From Chloroflexi bacterium UBA5189 (GTDB lineage: Bacteria; Chloroflexota; Limnocylindria; Limnocylindrales; CSP1-4), in contig DHWF01000027.1 in the NCBI GenBank assembly GCA_002413045.1, positions 34,745 through 98,744 on the forward strand: DNA of 64,000 nt. Direction: 5' to 3'. The notes under the pieces are model-generated. The model worked only from the letters and a program-made list of their open reading frames with translations. It was not told where the DNA came from and ran no database searches. Below are positions 40,641-49,412 of the stretch, piece by piece. Both the position numbers and the translations under genes were made by a program. How positions within the stretch are numbered: the stretch's first letter is position 1; the number at the start of each line of letters is the position of its first letter.

Positions 40641-42665
40641 GTGAGCAGCACGCCGAGGGTCCTGTGGTCGCCCTCGACTGAATCCATCGAGCGCTCACGG
40701 ATGGGTGCGTACCAGTCGTGGCTGGCCGCCGAGCGCCTGCTCGAGTTCGACGGGTATGACGGCCTGTGGCGGTGGTCGGTCGACGAGCCCGGGGCGTTCT
40801 GGCAGTCGATCGCCGACTTCTTCGAGGTCGGCTGGCACGCGCCGCCGTCGATCGCGCTCGCCGACGAGCGGATGCCGGGAGCGGTCTGGTTCCCCGGCGC
40901 GACCCTGAACTACGCCGAGCAGGTGCTGCGGATGCCCGGCCGCGGCCTCGACGAAGTTGTCGTCATCGGTCGGTCGCAGACGCGCGGACCTTCCGAGCTC
41001 ACCGCGGCGCAACTGCGCAGCGCGGTGGCGCGCTGCCGGGCGGGGCTGGTTCGACTCGGCGTTCGGCGCGGCGATCGGGTCGCCGGGTACCTGCCGAACA
41101 TCCCCGAGGCGATCGTGGGCCTCCTGGCTACCGCGAGCCTCGGCGCGACCTGGTCGTCATGCGCGCCGGAGTTCGGCGTGCGCGCCGTGATCGACCGGTT
41201 CGGCCAGGTCGAGCCGACGGTGCTCCTGGCCGTCGATGGCTATCGCTACGGCGATCGGGACGTCGACCGGCGCGGGGAGCTTGCCGAGATCCGCGCCGCG
41301 CTGCCGTCGCTCGCGGCGACCGTGGTCCTCCCCTACCTCGACGGATCGGGGGGCGCGGCGATCGAGTCCGCGATTACGTGGGGCGAGCTGCTCGCCGTCG
41401 GCGAGCCCATGGCGTTCGAGCCCGTGCCGTTCGACCACCCGCTGTACATCCTGTACTCGTCGGGCACGACCGGGCTGCCCAAGCCGATCGTCCAGGGCCA
41501 CGGCGGGATCCTGCTCGAGCACCTCAAGGCGCTCGGCCTCCACACGGATCTCGGACCAAGGGACCGGTTCCTGTGGTTCACGACCACCGGCTGGATGATG
41601 TGGAACTACCTCGTGTCGGGGCTGGCGGTCGGGTCGACCGTCGTGACCGTCGACGGCAACCCGGCGTTCCCCGATCTCGGTGAGCTGTGGAGACTCGTTG
41701 CCGAGACGGGCACGACCTACTTCGGCACGAGTGCGCCGTACCTGATGGCGTGCCGGAAGGCCGGCCTCGAGCCGAGTCGCGACGTTGACCTCGGCGCCCT
41801 GCGCGGCGTCGGCTCGACCGGATCGCCGCTTCCAGCGCCGGGCTTCGAGTGGGTCCACGACGCCGTCTCCCCGTCCATCCCGCTCGGCTCCCTCCTGGGC
41901 GGCACGGACGTCTGCACCGGGTTCCTCGGGCCGTCGCCGCTCGTACCGGTGTGGGCCGGCGAGATCAGCTGCCGGATGCTCGGCGCGAAGATCGAGGCGT
42001 TCGACGAGACGGGGCGCTCGGTCGTCGGGCGCGAGGGTGAGCTCGTGATCACGGCGCCCATGCCGTCGATGCCGGTCTCGCTCTGGAACGATCCCGATGG
42101 CGGCCGCCTCCGCGAGGCGTACTTCTCGACGTATCCGGGCGTCTGGCGGCACGGCGATTGGCTGACGATCACCGAACGTGGCTCGTGCATCGTCACCGGG
42201 CGCAGCGACGCGACGCTCAAGCGCGGCGGCGTGCGCATCGGGACCGCCGAGTTCTATGGCATCGTCGAGGCGCTGCCCGAGATCGCGGACAGCCTCGTCG
42301 TCCACCTCGAGGACGACGGCGGCGGCCCCGGCGAGCTGCTGCTGTTCGTCGTCCCCAGACCGGGCGTCGCCCTCGACGACGAGCTCCGCGCGCGAATCCG
42401 GGCGAGCCTCCGCGACGACCTGTCGCCCCGCCACGTTCCCGACGCGACGATCGCCGTGCCATCGGTCCCGCGAACCCTGTCCGGCAAGAAGCTCGAGGTC
42501 CCCGTGAAACGCATCCTCCTCGGCCTCCCGGTCGACGTCGCAGCATCCAGGGACGCCCTTGCGGACCCCCGCTCGCTGGAGCCGTTCGAGGCGCTCGCGC
42601 GCGAACGCCGGGCGCGTGCAGGCACCGGAGCGGGCGCCGGCAACGGGGCGGGCGCGCGGGCATGA
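40641..42665 (+). CDS. aacS: acetoacetyl-CoA synthetase
   Basis: The 674-aa protein (usual length about 650) is an acyl-adenylating enzyme of the acetoacetyl-CoA synthetase type. It has SSTPRVLWSPS at the start, the AMP-binding loop YSSGTTGLPKPIVQGHGG, FTTTGWMMWNYLVSGL, GGTDVCTGFLG, and the C-terminal GRSDATLKRGGVRIG and LSGKKLEVPVKRIL with the conserved lysine. It activates acetoacetate to acetoacetyl-CoA (EC 6.2.1.16), feeding ketone bodies or PHB turnover. The GTG 40641 start was chosen because it yields the family N-terminus; a TTG at 40623 is less likely. It is followed by a lipoprotein gene with a 4-nt overlap (ATGA). Confidence 0.9.
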   Translation: MSSTPRVLWSPSTESIERSRMGAYQSWLAAERLLEFDGYDGLWRWSVDEPGAFWQSIADFFEVGWHAPPSIALADERMPGAVWFPGATLNYAEQVLRMPGRGLDEVVVIGRSQTRGPSELTAAQLRSAVARCRAGLVRLGVRRGDRVAGYLPNIPEAIVGLLATASLGATWSSCAPEFGVRAVIDRFGQVEPTVLLAVDGYRYGDRDVDRRGELAEIRAALPSLAATVVLPYLDGSGGAAIESAITWGELLAVGEPMAFEPVPFDHPLYILYSSGTTGLPKPIVQGHGGILLEHLKALGLHTDLGPRDRFLWFTTTGWMMWNYLVSGLAVGSTVVTVDGNPAFPDLGELWRLVAETGTTYFGTSAPYLMACRKAGLEPSRDVDLGALRGVGSTGSPLPAPGFEWVHDAVSPSIPLGSLLGGTDVCTGFLGPSPLVPVWAGEISCRMLGAKIEAFDETGRSVVGREGELVITAPMPSMPVSLWNDPDGGRLREAYFSTYPGVWRHGDWLTITERGSCIVTGRSDATLKRGGVRIGTAEFYGIVEALPEIADSLVVHLEDDGGGPGELLLFVVPRPGVALDDELRARIRASLRDDLSPRHVPDATIAVPSVPRTLSGKKLEVPVKRILLGLPVDVAASRDALADPRSLEPFEALARERRARAGTGAGAGNGAGARA

Positions 42666-43141
42666 ACCGCATGACCACCTTCGCCGATCGACTTCGGGCG
42701 GCCGTCGTCCTGACGCTGCTCGCGAGCTCGCTCGCGGCCTGTGCGGGTGTCCTCCAGTCGCCGGGGCCGCCGCCGCCGGAGCCGTTCCCCGGCATCACTG
42801 GCCACCTCGGCCGCTTCGGGGTCGACGTCCTGACCTGGACCTCGGGCGACGCCGGCTGCGACGACCCGACGCTCAGCCCGACCGCGATCCGGTTCCAGGC
42901 GCAGGGCCTCGACCAGGCCACACCCGTTCTGCTCCGCATCTACATCTTTCGCGACCACGATGCGTGGGACCGCCGGCTTGCCGATGTGGACACGTGCGTC
43001 GCGGCGTGGGCGACCGATCCGGCGACGTTCGAGATCGTCCAGGTGTCCCCGTACGTGCTTGCCGGCCAGGGGCCGTGGCCGCCGGCGTTCAAGAAGGCCA
43101 TCTCCGACGGCCTCACCGAAGCCGCCGGCAACGGCGACTGA
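42662..43141 (+). CDS. small lipoprotein
   Basis: The 159-aa product has a type II signal: basic start, hydrophobic helix and LAAC lipobox with Cys27. A proline-rich linker and a compact domain follow (GRFGVDVLTWTSGDAGCDDP; VLLRIYIFRDHDAWDRRLAD). Its other cysteines (near residues 60 and 112) could form a disulfide outside. No family is recognised. The ATG overlaps the acetoacetyl-CoA synthetase stop (ATGA), so the two are co-translated, which may be incidental. Confidence 0.75.
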   Translation: MNRMTTFADRLRAAVVLTLLASSLAACAGVLQSPGPPPPEPFPGITGHLGRFGVDVLTWTSGDAGCDDPTLSPTAIRFQAQGLDQATPVLLRIYIFRDHDAWDRRLADVDTCVAAWATDPATFEIVQVSPYVLAGQGPWPPAFKKAISDGLTEAAGNGD

Positions 43142-43157
43142 CAGCCGGGGCGCGGCC

Positions 43158-44330
43158 TCAGCCGATGCGCAGGCCGAGGATCTTGCGGGCGATGACGAGG
43201 CGCTGGATCTGGCTCGTTCCCTCGCCGATCTCGGTGAGCTTCGCGTCGCGCAGGTAGCGCTCTACCGGGTACTCGGTCACGTAGCCGTAGCCGCCGTGGA
43301 CCTGGATCGCGTTGTTCGTGACCCGCGAGCTCACTTCGGAGGCGAAGAGCTTCGCCTGCGCGGCGACGAGCGAATAGTCGCGGCCCTGGTCCTTGAGCCA
43401 GGCTGACTTCCAGACGAGCGCGCGCGCCGCCTCGATCTCGGTCGCCATGTCCGCGATCATGAACGCGACGCCCTGGAAGCTGCCGATCGGCTTGCCGAAC
43501 TGCTGGCGCGTCTGGACGTACGGGATCGATGCGTCGAAGGCGCCCTGGGCGATCCCCACGGCGAGCGCGCCGATGCTGATCCGGCCGCCGTCGAGGATCT
43601 TGAGGAACGTCCGGAACCCGTCGCCACGCTCGCCGAGCAGGTTCTCGTACGGGATTCGGCAGTGGTCGAACGCGAGCTCGCCGGTCGCCGAGGCGTGGAG
43701 CCCGAGCTTGTCCTCGATCCGGACGACGCGAAAGCCTGATGTGTCCGCCGGAAAGATGAACGCGGAGATCTCCGCGCCGCCGCCTTCCTTCGTTCCGGTC
43801 TTGGCCGTGATGATGTATGTCCCGGCCTGGCCGGCGTTGGTGATGAACCGCTTGCTGCCGTCGATCACCCACTCGCCACCGACGCCGTCCTCGTCGCCCT
43901 CGAGGCGCGCGGTGGTCCTCGTGCCGCCCGCGTCGGAGCCGGCGCCCGGCTCGGTCAGGCCGTACGCGCCGATGACGTGGCCACTCGCCATCGGGACGAG
44001 GTAGCGGTCCTTCTGCTCCTTCGTGCCGGCGAGGTGGAGCGGCCCACAGCCAAGCGAGGTATGCGCCGCGACGATCAGCCCGAGGGACCCCCATACGCGC
44101 CCGATTTCCTCGACCGCGATTGCATAGGCGAGGGTGTCCATCCCGGCGCCGCCCTCGTCCTCGGGGATCGGGATGCCGAGCCAGCCCATCTCGCCGAGCC
44201 GGCGGACGACCTCGACCGGGAACTTGTGCTCGCGCTCGTGCTCCTCGATGACCGGCGCGACTTCCTTGACCATGAAGTCGCGGATCGTCGATCGGAGGAG
44301 CTGGTGCTCCCCGGAGAGGTCGAGATCCAT
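43158..44330 (-). CDS. acyl-CoA dehydrogenase
   Basis: The 390-aa protein is a complete acyl-CoA dehydrogenase: GAYGLTEPGAGSDAGGTRTT and FITNAGQAGTYIITAKTG mark the FAD- and substrate-binding centre, and RQQFGKPIGSFQGVAFMIAD and IQVHGGYGYVTEYPVERYLR follow. The catalytic glutamate lies in IGEGTSQIQRLVIARKILGL near the end. Length is standard. It oxidises an acyl-CoA to the 2-enoyl-CoA with electron transfer flavoprotein; the exact chain (short or branched) is not deducible. It is divergent from the SufR-like regulator (start 44372) across 41 bp, so control by that regulator is plausible. Confidence 0.92.
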   Translation of the reverse strand: MDLDLSGEHQLLRSTIRDFMVKEVAPVIEEHEREHKFPVEVVRRLGEMGWLGIPIPEDEGGAGMDTLAYAIAVEEIGRVWGSLGLIVAAHTSLGCGPLHLAGTKEQKDRYLVPMASGHVIGAYGLTEPGAGSDAGGTRTTARLEGDEDGVGGEWVIDGSKRFITNAGQAGTYIITAKTGTKEGGGAEISAFIFPADTSGFRVVRIEDKLGLHASATGELAFDHCRIPYENLLGERGDGFRTFLKILDGGRISIGALAVGIAQGAFDASIPYVQTRQQFGKPIGSFQGVAFMIADMATEIEAARALVWKSAWLKDQGRDYSLVAAQAKLFASEVSSRVTNNAIQVHGGYGYVTEYPVERYLRDAKLTEIGEGTSQIQRLVIARKILGLRIG

Positions 44331-44371
44331 CGATCCGAGCGTACCATCCGGCACCCTGCTAGCCTCGGTTC

Positions 44372-45097
44372 ATGCCCGAGCCAGCCCCTCTGGCCGCCCC
44401 CAGCCGCGATCCGCTTCCCGCCGCCACGAACGGGCGGGCCGGCACCGATGTGGCGTCTCCCTCGGCCCTCCGACGCGAGATCCTGGTCCACCTGCGCCAG
44501 CTCGGGCCCACGTCGCCGGACACCCTGGCCTCGGCGCTCGGCGCCAGCCGGACCGGCGTCCTCCAGCAGCTCCATGCGCTCGAGGACACGGGTCTCGTCA
44601 GCCACGCTGCGGAGAAGCACGGCGTGGGCAGGCCGCGCCATCTGTACGACGTAACGCCCGACGCGCAGCAGCTCTTTCCGACCGACTACGGCGGCTTCGC
44701 CTCCGGCCTGCTGAAGGCAATCGAGGCGGTCGGCGGGGATGACCTCGTCGAGCAGGTCTTCGCCGCGCGTCGGCGCCAGATCGGCGATCGGACGCGGCGG
44801 CGGATGGCCGAGCGCCTACCGGCTGGCGCGAGCCTCGAGGATCGGGTCAGGGTGCTCGCGACACTCCAGGACGAGGCCGGCTACCTCGCCGAGGCAATCA
44901 TCGGCGAGGACGGGACGATCCGCCTCCGGGAGCACAACTGCGCGATCGACAAGATCGCCCGCCGCTCGCATGCGCCGTGCGACGCGGAGCTGGCGCTGTT
45001 CCAGGAGATCCTGGGTCCGGGCGTTACCCGTGAATCGCACATCGCCTCCGGCGACCGCTGCTGCACGTACCGCATCGAGCCGACTCGGCCCGACTGA
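44372..45097 (+). CDS. SufR-like winged-helix regulator with candidate Fe-S cysteines
   Basis: The 241-aa protein has an N-terminal DeoR/ArsR-type winged helix (about 33-90: LRREILVHLRQLGPTSPD; GASRTGVLQQLHALEDTGLV; VGRPRHLYDVT). Its C-terminal part carries Cys190, Cys203 and the pair Cys230-Cys231, giving C-x12-C-x26-CC. SufR family proteins ligate a [4Fe-4S] cluster through a C-x12-C and a third distal cysteine, so this fits a redox or iron-sensing regulator. No suf gene is in the window; the divergent acyl-CoA dehydrogenase is the nearest target. Some SufR relatives repress other genes, so the target is inference. Confidence 0.78.
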   Translation: MPEPAPLAAPSRDPLPAATNGRAGTDVASPSALRREILVHLRQLGPTSPDTLASALGASRTGVLQQLHALEDTGLVSHAAEKHGVGRPRHLYDVTPDAQQLFPTDYGGFASGLLKAIEAVGGDDLVEQVFAARRRQIGDRTRRRMAERLPAGASLEDRVRVLATLQDEAGYLAEAIIGEDGTIRLREHNCAIDKIARRSHAPCDAELALFQEILGPGVTRESHIASGDRCCTYRIEPTRPD

Positions 45098-45228
45098 TTT
45101 CGGCGGTGACGTGCAAGCGCCACAGCGCCTTCCTCGTCGGGGGTCTGGACGCCGTCCGGCGTCGCTGTCTCGACTCCCGACGGATCTGACGCCGTCGGCG
45201 GGGAGCTAGTACAGGAGCAACGCTGGGC

Positions 45229-46284
45229 TCAGGCCTCTTCGCGCTCGACGACCGTGCGGCGCTCGGGCCGGCCGTGGGTGATCGGCACGTCGGAGACGTT
45301 CGGCACGAACGACGCGGCCATCGCGGTCGCGGCCACCTGCTCCTGCTCCTCGACCGAGAGGATGCCCAGGCGACCCAGCGTCGCGAGCTCGTCGCGAATG
45401 TACGTCTTGAGCATCTCCGGCCCGTCGGTGCTGATCGTGTAGCGGACGCCGTTGCGCCGGAACTGGTCGAAGATCCAGCGGAACTCGTCCCAGCCCGACA
45501 CAACGCGCGTGTTCAGATTCGACGTCGGGCAGACCTCGAGGACGATGCCGCGCTCGTTGAGCATCGCCATCGCCCGCGGGTCGTAGGCGGCCTTGACGCC
45601 ATGCCCGATCCGGTCCGGCTCGAGCAGCTCGACGACGCGGGCGATCTCCTCGACCGGCCCTGATTCGCCGGTGTGGACCGTGATGCCCAGCCCGAACTGG
45701 CGAGCGCGGCGCATCAGCCTGCGATAGTCGGCGACACGGAACGTCGCCGACTCGGGCCCCGCGATGTCGACCCCGACGACGCCGCGATCGTGCCAAGCGA
45801 TCGCTTTCTCGACCAGGATCTCGTTCAGCTCGAACGGAAACGCGCGGTCGAGGCAGAAGATCAGGCCCGGCTTGACCGGGTACTCGAGGCTCGCCCGGTC
45901 CATGCCGCGCGTCGCCGCGGCGATGATGTGATCGAGGTCCTGCTCACCGCCGCGGTTGCGCTTCATCGGGTTGAAGCGCAGCTCCATCGTCGTGATGTTG
46001 TTCTTGCGGTACGCCCCGCCGACGACTTCGTAGACGCTCCGCTCGACCGCGAGCGGCGAGCTCTGGATCAGCTCCGTCCAGTGGAACAGCTGCAGGTACC
46101 CGTCGAACGACTTGGAGCCCTTCGTCGGGACGGTGATGAGGTCGCGGAACTCCCAGTAATCCTTCGTCGGGAGCTTGATCCCCTGGGCGTGGGCGATGCC
46201 CCACATGATCGCGGGCGTCACCGCGGCGCCAAGATGGCAGTGCAGCTCTGCGAGCGGTATGGACCTGGAGAGCTGGCGAACCAT
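45229..46284 (-). CDS. adenosine deaminase-family hydrolase with altered metal-site motif
   Basis: The 351-aa protein is of the adenosine/AMP deaminase family: ELHCHLGAA gives His15 and His17, HTGES gives His204 and Glu207, RIGHG His228, and CPTSNL matches the family. The usual SLNTDDP is TISTDGP (285-289): the first Asp (287, metal ligand) is kept but the second is Gly. In adenosine deaminase that second Asp contacts the purine, so substrate choice may differ from adenosine. Family members act on adenosine, N6-substituted nucleotides, aminodeoxyfutalosine and others. The gene follows lipA by about 44 nt and may be read through from it. Confidence 0.82.
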   Translation of the reverse strand: MVRQLSRSIPLAELHCHLGAAVTPAIMWGIAHAQGIKLPTKDYWEFRDLITVPTKGSKSFDGYLQLFHWTELIQSSPLAVERSVYEVVGGAYRKNNITTMELRFNPMKRNRGGEQDLDHIIAAATRGMDRASLEYPVKPGLIFCLDRAFPFELNEILVEKAIAWHDRGVVGVDIAGPESATFRVADYRRLMRRARQFGLGITVHTGESGPVEEIARVVELLEPDRIGHGVKAAYDPRAMAMLNERGIVLEVCPTSNLNTRVVSGWDEFRWIFDQFRRNGVRYTISTDGPEMLKTYIRDELATLGRLGILSVEEQEQVAATAMAASFVPNVSDVPITHGRPERRTVVEREEA

Positions 46285-46327
46285 GTGCCTCGAAGGATAG
46301 CCGACGTGCTTCCGCTATCGGCGATCG

Positions 46328-47383
46328 CTACCCGGCGAGGGGGATGACTCGGCCTTCCTCGTCGATGGTCGCCTGGCGACGCCGGAGGGCCTTCAGCTCG
46401 GCGCCGGGGACCTGGTCTCGGGCGTGGTAGCTGGAGCGGACGAGCGGACCCGATTCCACGTGCTTGAAGCCGAGGGCGAGCGCCGCCGACTTCATCTCCG
46501 CGAACTCGTCGGGGTGGTAGTAACGCTCGACCGGCAGGTGCTGGAGCGACGGCCGCAGGTACTGGCCGATCGTGAGGATGTCGGTGTCGACGTCGCGAAG
46601 CGCCTCGAACGCCTCGGTCAGCTCGTCGCGGTCCTCGCCGAGGCCGACCATCAGCGAGCTCTTCGTGTGGACCGGGTTGCCGTACTCCTTGGCATAGGCC
46701 TTCGCGCGCTCGAGCACGCCGAGGGTTCGATCCCAGCGGGCGCGCTTGCGGACCGGCTTCTGGAGCCGGCGAACCGTCTCGAGGTTGTGGTTGAGGATGT
46801 CCGGCGCGGCCGCCATGACGTCGCGCAGCGGCGCCTCCTCGCCGTTGAAGTCCGGGATCAGGACCTCGACACCCATGCCGGGGATGCGGTCGCGAAGTTG
46901 ACGGATCGTGTTGGCGAAGACGTGGGCGCCACCGTCGGGCAGGTCGTCACGCGCCACTGAGGTGACGACGACGTGCTCCAGCCCCAGCCCGGAGATCGCC
47001 TCGGCGACGCGGCGCGGCTCGTCCTCGTCGAACCAGGTCGGGCGGCCGGTCTTCACGTTGCAGAAGCCGCAGGCGCGCGTGCACGTGTCGCCCAGGATCA
47101 TGATCGTCGCGGTGCGCTGGTCCCAGCACTCGCCGATGTTGGGGCAGTGAGCCTCTTCGCAGACCGTGTTGAGGTTCAGGCCGCGGAGCAGGCGCTTGAG
47201 GTCGTGGTAGTTGTCGCCCGAGGGCAGCTTCGCGCGGATCCAGTCCGGATGTCGCCGGAGGGCGGTCGACCCATCGGCGGCCGGCCCGTAGGCTCCCCCG
47301 CCCATCGCGATCGTGATCGGCTCGGGGGCGCCGTGGGGGTGGCCGCCGCCCGGCGGGGTGAACATCGGAAGCTCGCGGGCCAC
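46328..47383 (-). CDS. lipA: lipoyl synthase
   Basis: The 351-aa radical SAM enzyme has both iron-sulfur motifs: CEEAHCPNIGEC (auxiliary cluster) and CTRACGFCNV (the CxxxCxxC SAM cluster). It ends with the family pattern VESGPLVRSSYHARDQ with the terminal serine-rich RSSYHA. It inserts sulfur at C6 and C8 of octanoyl-lipoyl domains, here the E2 of the operon. The N-terminal ~45 residues are a Gly/Pro-rich extension. It sits 19 nt after the E2 gene, so the complex and its cofactor synthesis are co-expressed. No lipB is visible in the window. Confidence 0.95.
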   Translation of the reverse strand: MARELPMFTPPGGGHPHGAPEPITIAMGGGAYGPAADGSTALRRHPDWIRAKLPSGDNYHDLKRLLRGLNLNTVCEEAHCPNIGECWDQRTATIMILGDTCTRACGFCNVKTGRPTWFDEDEPRRVAEAISGLGLEHVVVTSVARDDLPDGGAHVFANTIRQLRDRIPGMGVEVLIPDFNGEEAPLRDVMAAAPDILNHNLETVRRLQKPVRKRARWDRTLGVLERAKAYAKEYGNPVHTKSSLMVGLGEDRDELTEAFEALRDVDTDILTIGQYLRPSLQHLPVERYYHPDEFAEMKSAALALGFKHVESGPLVRSSYHARDQVPGAELKALRRRQATIDEEGRVIPLAG

Positions 47384-47402
47384 GGTCGGGCGCTCGATCG
47401 GC

Positions 47403-48941
47403 CTAGTAGATCGCGGTGTCCGGCCCGACCGACTCGAGCCAGGCCTTGATATCGCGGAGCAGCGCCGCGCCGCCGGCGCCGTCGTTCGCGCGATGGTCGA
47501 CGCCGAGGACCATGTTCATGATCGAGCGGATCCCGATGACGTCGCCGTCCGGCGTCTCGACGACGACGGGCCGCTTCGTGATCCGGTCCATCGTCACGAT
47601 GCCGACCTCGGGCACGTTCATGATCGGCATGACCATGTTCGTGCCGAGCCAGCCCGTGTTGTCGACGGTGAACGTGCCGCCACCGAAGTCATCGACATGG
47701 AACTTGTTGGCCCGCGCTCGGTCGGAGACCTCGGCGATCGCCTTGTTGAGCCCGTTGATCGACAGGTTGTCAACGTCGCGAATGACCGGGACGATCAGCC
47801 CGCCCTCCACGGCGACCGCGATGCCGATGTTGATGCGCCGCTTGGCCAGCAGGCCGGCGTCGGTCCAATGGGCGTTGAACGTCGGGTTCCGCTTGAGCGC
47901 CTCCGCGGAGGCCTTCACCACGAACGGGACGAAGCTCAGCGAGATACCTTCGCGGGCCTGGTAGTCGCGCTTCTGCTTGTCACGAAGTCGCACGAGGCTC
48001 GTGACGTCGACCTCCATCTGGACGTAGGCGTGGGGTACCAGCAACGCGCGTGTCATCTGGGCGGCGATGCCCTTGCGCATCTGGGTCATCGGGACGAGGA
48101 CTTCGTCCGCGCCCTCGGGGAATGCGATCGTCGGGCTCGCCTGCGTGGCCGGAGCCGGCGAGCGCGGCGCCTGGGCGGCGCTCGGCGCCTGGGCGGCGCT
48201 CGGCGCTGGGGTCGTCGTCGACGCTGCGGCTGCTGTGGCGGCCGGAGCGGCGGCAGCGGCGGCGGCAGGCGCCGCCGCGGCGTTCTGCCGCCCGACCGGC
48301 TGGCCGGTTCGCTGGCTCTCGACGTAGTCGGTGACGTCCTCGCGGGTGATCCTGCCGCCGCCGCCCGTGCCGGCGATCATCGCGGCGGTGAGGCCGTGCT
48401 CGCGGAGGAGGCGACGAACGGCCGGCGTCATGCGGGCATCCGCGTTGCCGGCCAGCTCTGCCGGCCCGCGCTCATCCGAGCCTGCGGGTCCGTGGGTCGC
48501 CGGTGCGCTCATGGCCATCGGCGAGGCCGTCGCGGCATTCGTCGCTGCTGCGGGCACCGACGAAGCAGCCGCCGCGGCCGGTAGCGCCGGAGCGGCGGGC
48601 TCGACGGCAGCCGGGGCGACCGGCGCGGCCGGAGCGGCAGTCGCCGCGGTGGTGGCGGTCGCGGCGGCCGTCGCGCCTGAGCCGTTGCTCGCGGCCGTCG
48701 CGGCGCCGGCCTCCTCGATGACCGCGATCTCGGCGTTGTTGGGGACCGTCGCCCCCTCCTCGACCAGGATCTCCTTGAGAATTCCCTCGAACGGAGATGG
48801 CACCTCGGCGTTGACCTTGTCGGTGATGACCTCGAGCAGCGGCTCGTACTTGGCGACGTGATCACCGGGCTTCTTCAGCCACTTGCCGATGGTGCCCTCG
48901 GCAACGCTCTCGCCGAGCTGGGGCATCGTCACCTTGGCCAC
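47403..48941 (-). CDS. dihydrolipoamide acyltransferase (E2) of a 2-oxoacid dehydrogenase
   Basis: The 512-aa protein starts at GTG 48941, with GGAGGAAG 10 nt upstream. It has one N-terminal lipoyl domain (residues about 2-75, DKVNAEVPSPFEG with the lipoylated Lys), an Ala/Pro-rich linker, a peripheral subunit-binding domain (about 155-190, MTPAVRRLLREHGLTAAMI), a second Ala/Pro linker and the catalytic domain with VDHRANDGAGGAALL. HRxxxDG is the acyltransferase active site. The linkers contain tandem repeats. With the branched-chain-type E1 subunits next door, this is probably the E2 of a branched-chain 2-oxoacid dehydrogenase, though pyruvate dehydrogenase is not excluded. Confidence 0.92.
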   Translation of the reverse strand: MAKVTMPQLGESVAEGTIGKWLKKPGDHVAKYEPLLEVITDKVNAEVPSPFEGILKEILVEEGATVPNNAEIAVIEEAGAATAASNGSGATAAATATTAATAAPAAPVAPAAVEPAAPALPAAAAASSVPAAATNAATASPMAMSAPATHGPAGSDERGPAELAGNADARMTPAVRRLLREHGLTAAMIAGTGGGGRITREDVTDYVESQRTGQPVGRQNAAAAPAAAAAAAPAATAAAASTTTPAPSAAQAPSAAQAPRSPAPATQASPTIAFPEGADEVLVPMTQMRKGIAAQMTRALLVPHAYVQMEVDVTSLVRLRDKQKRDYQAREGISLSFVPFVVKASAEALKRNPTFNAHWTDAGLLAKRRINIGIAVAVEGGLIVPVIRDVDNLSINGLNKAIAEVSDRARANKFHVDDFGGGTFTVDNTGWLGTNMVMPIMNVPEVGIVTMDRITKRPVVVETPDGDVIGIRSIMNMVLGVDHRANDGAGGAALLRDIKAWLESVGPDTAIY

Positions 48942-49044
48942 TGGGTCAACTTCCTCCGAACGGAACGCGTTGGGGCACCCGAGGTGTCGCGGCACAGTGT
49001 CGCGCATCGCGGCGTGCTGCGCCGCAAATCGAACGCGCGGGCGC

Positions 49045-49383
49045 CTAGCGTCTGCCCATGTAGACGTCGAAGCCACGAGCGACGAGAGCGGTCAGCTCGT
49101 CGATGAGCACACCGTCGGCGGGGCCGAAGCGGAAGAAGGAGGCGCCTGCGCGTCGCTTCAGCAGGCCGGCTGACACCCCGTCGAGGAGCTCCGGATGTAC
49201 GTTGATCGGCAGGAAGTTGAACTTGACGAGCGGGCCGGTTCGGCGGACGCCCGCGAACCAGTCATGGGCATTGGCGCCCGGACGGCGCAGGACCTCCATG
49301 CCGTAGATCTCTGCCGTCTCGAGCTCGTCCTCGTACGGCACGAGGATCGCGCGCAGCTCGGCCTCGAGCTCGTCAATCGTCAT
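49045..49383 (-). CDS. hypothetical protein inside the 2-oxoacid dehydrogenase operon
   Basis: The 112-aa product starts at ATG 49383. It begins with an acidic helix (TIDELEAELRAILVPYEDEL) and contains RRTGPLVKFNFLPINVHPEL and RFGPADGVLIDELTALVARG. No known domain was recognised. It lies between E1beta (about 30 nt) and E2 (about 100 nt) with the same orientation, so it is probably co-transcribed. A role with the complex is possible but unsupported by motifs. Confidence 0.65.
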   Translation of the reverse strand: MTIDELEAELRAILVPYEDELETAEIYGMEVLRRPGANAHDWFAGVRRTGPLVKFNFLPINVHPELLDGVSAGLLKRRAGASFFRFGPADGVLIDELTALVARGFDVYMGRR

Positions 49384-49412
49384 GCGCGGAACGAGCCGCT
49401 CATCCCAAGCGC

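Noticed and set aside
48160..48300. 18-bp tandem repeat in the E2 gene
   Set aside because: It encodes the Ala/Pro/Ser-Ala-Gln linker of E2; such repeats are expected there and are not a mobile element.
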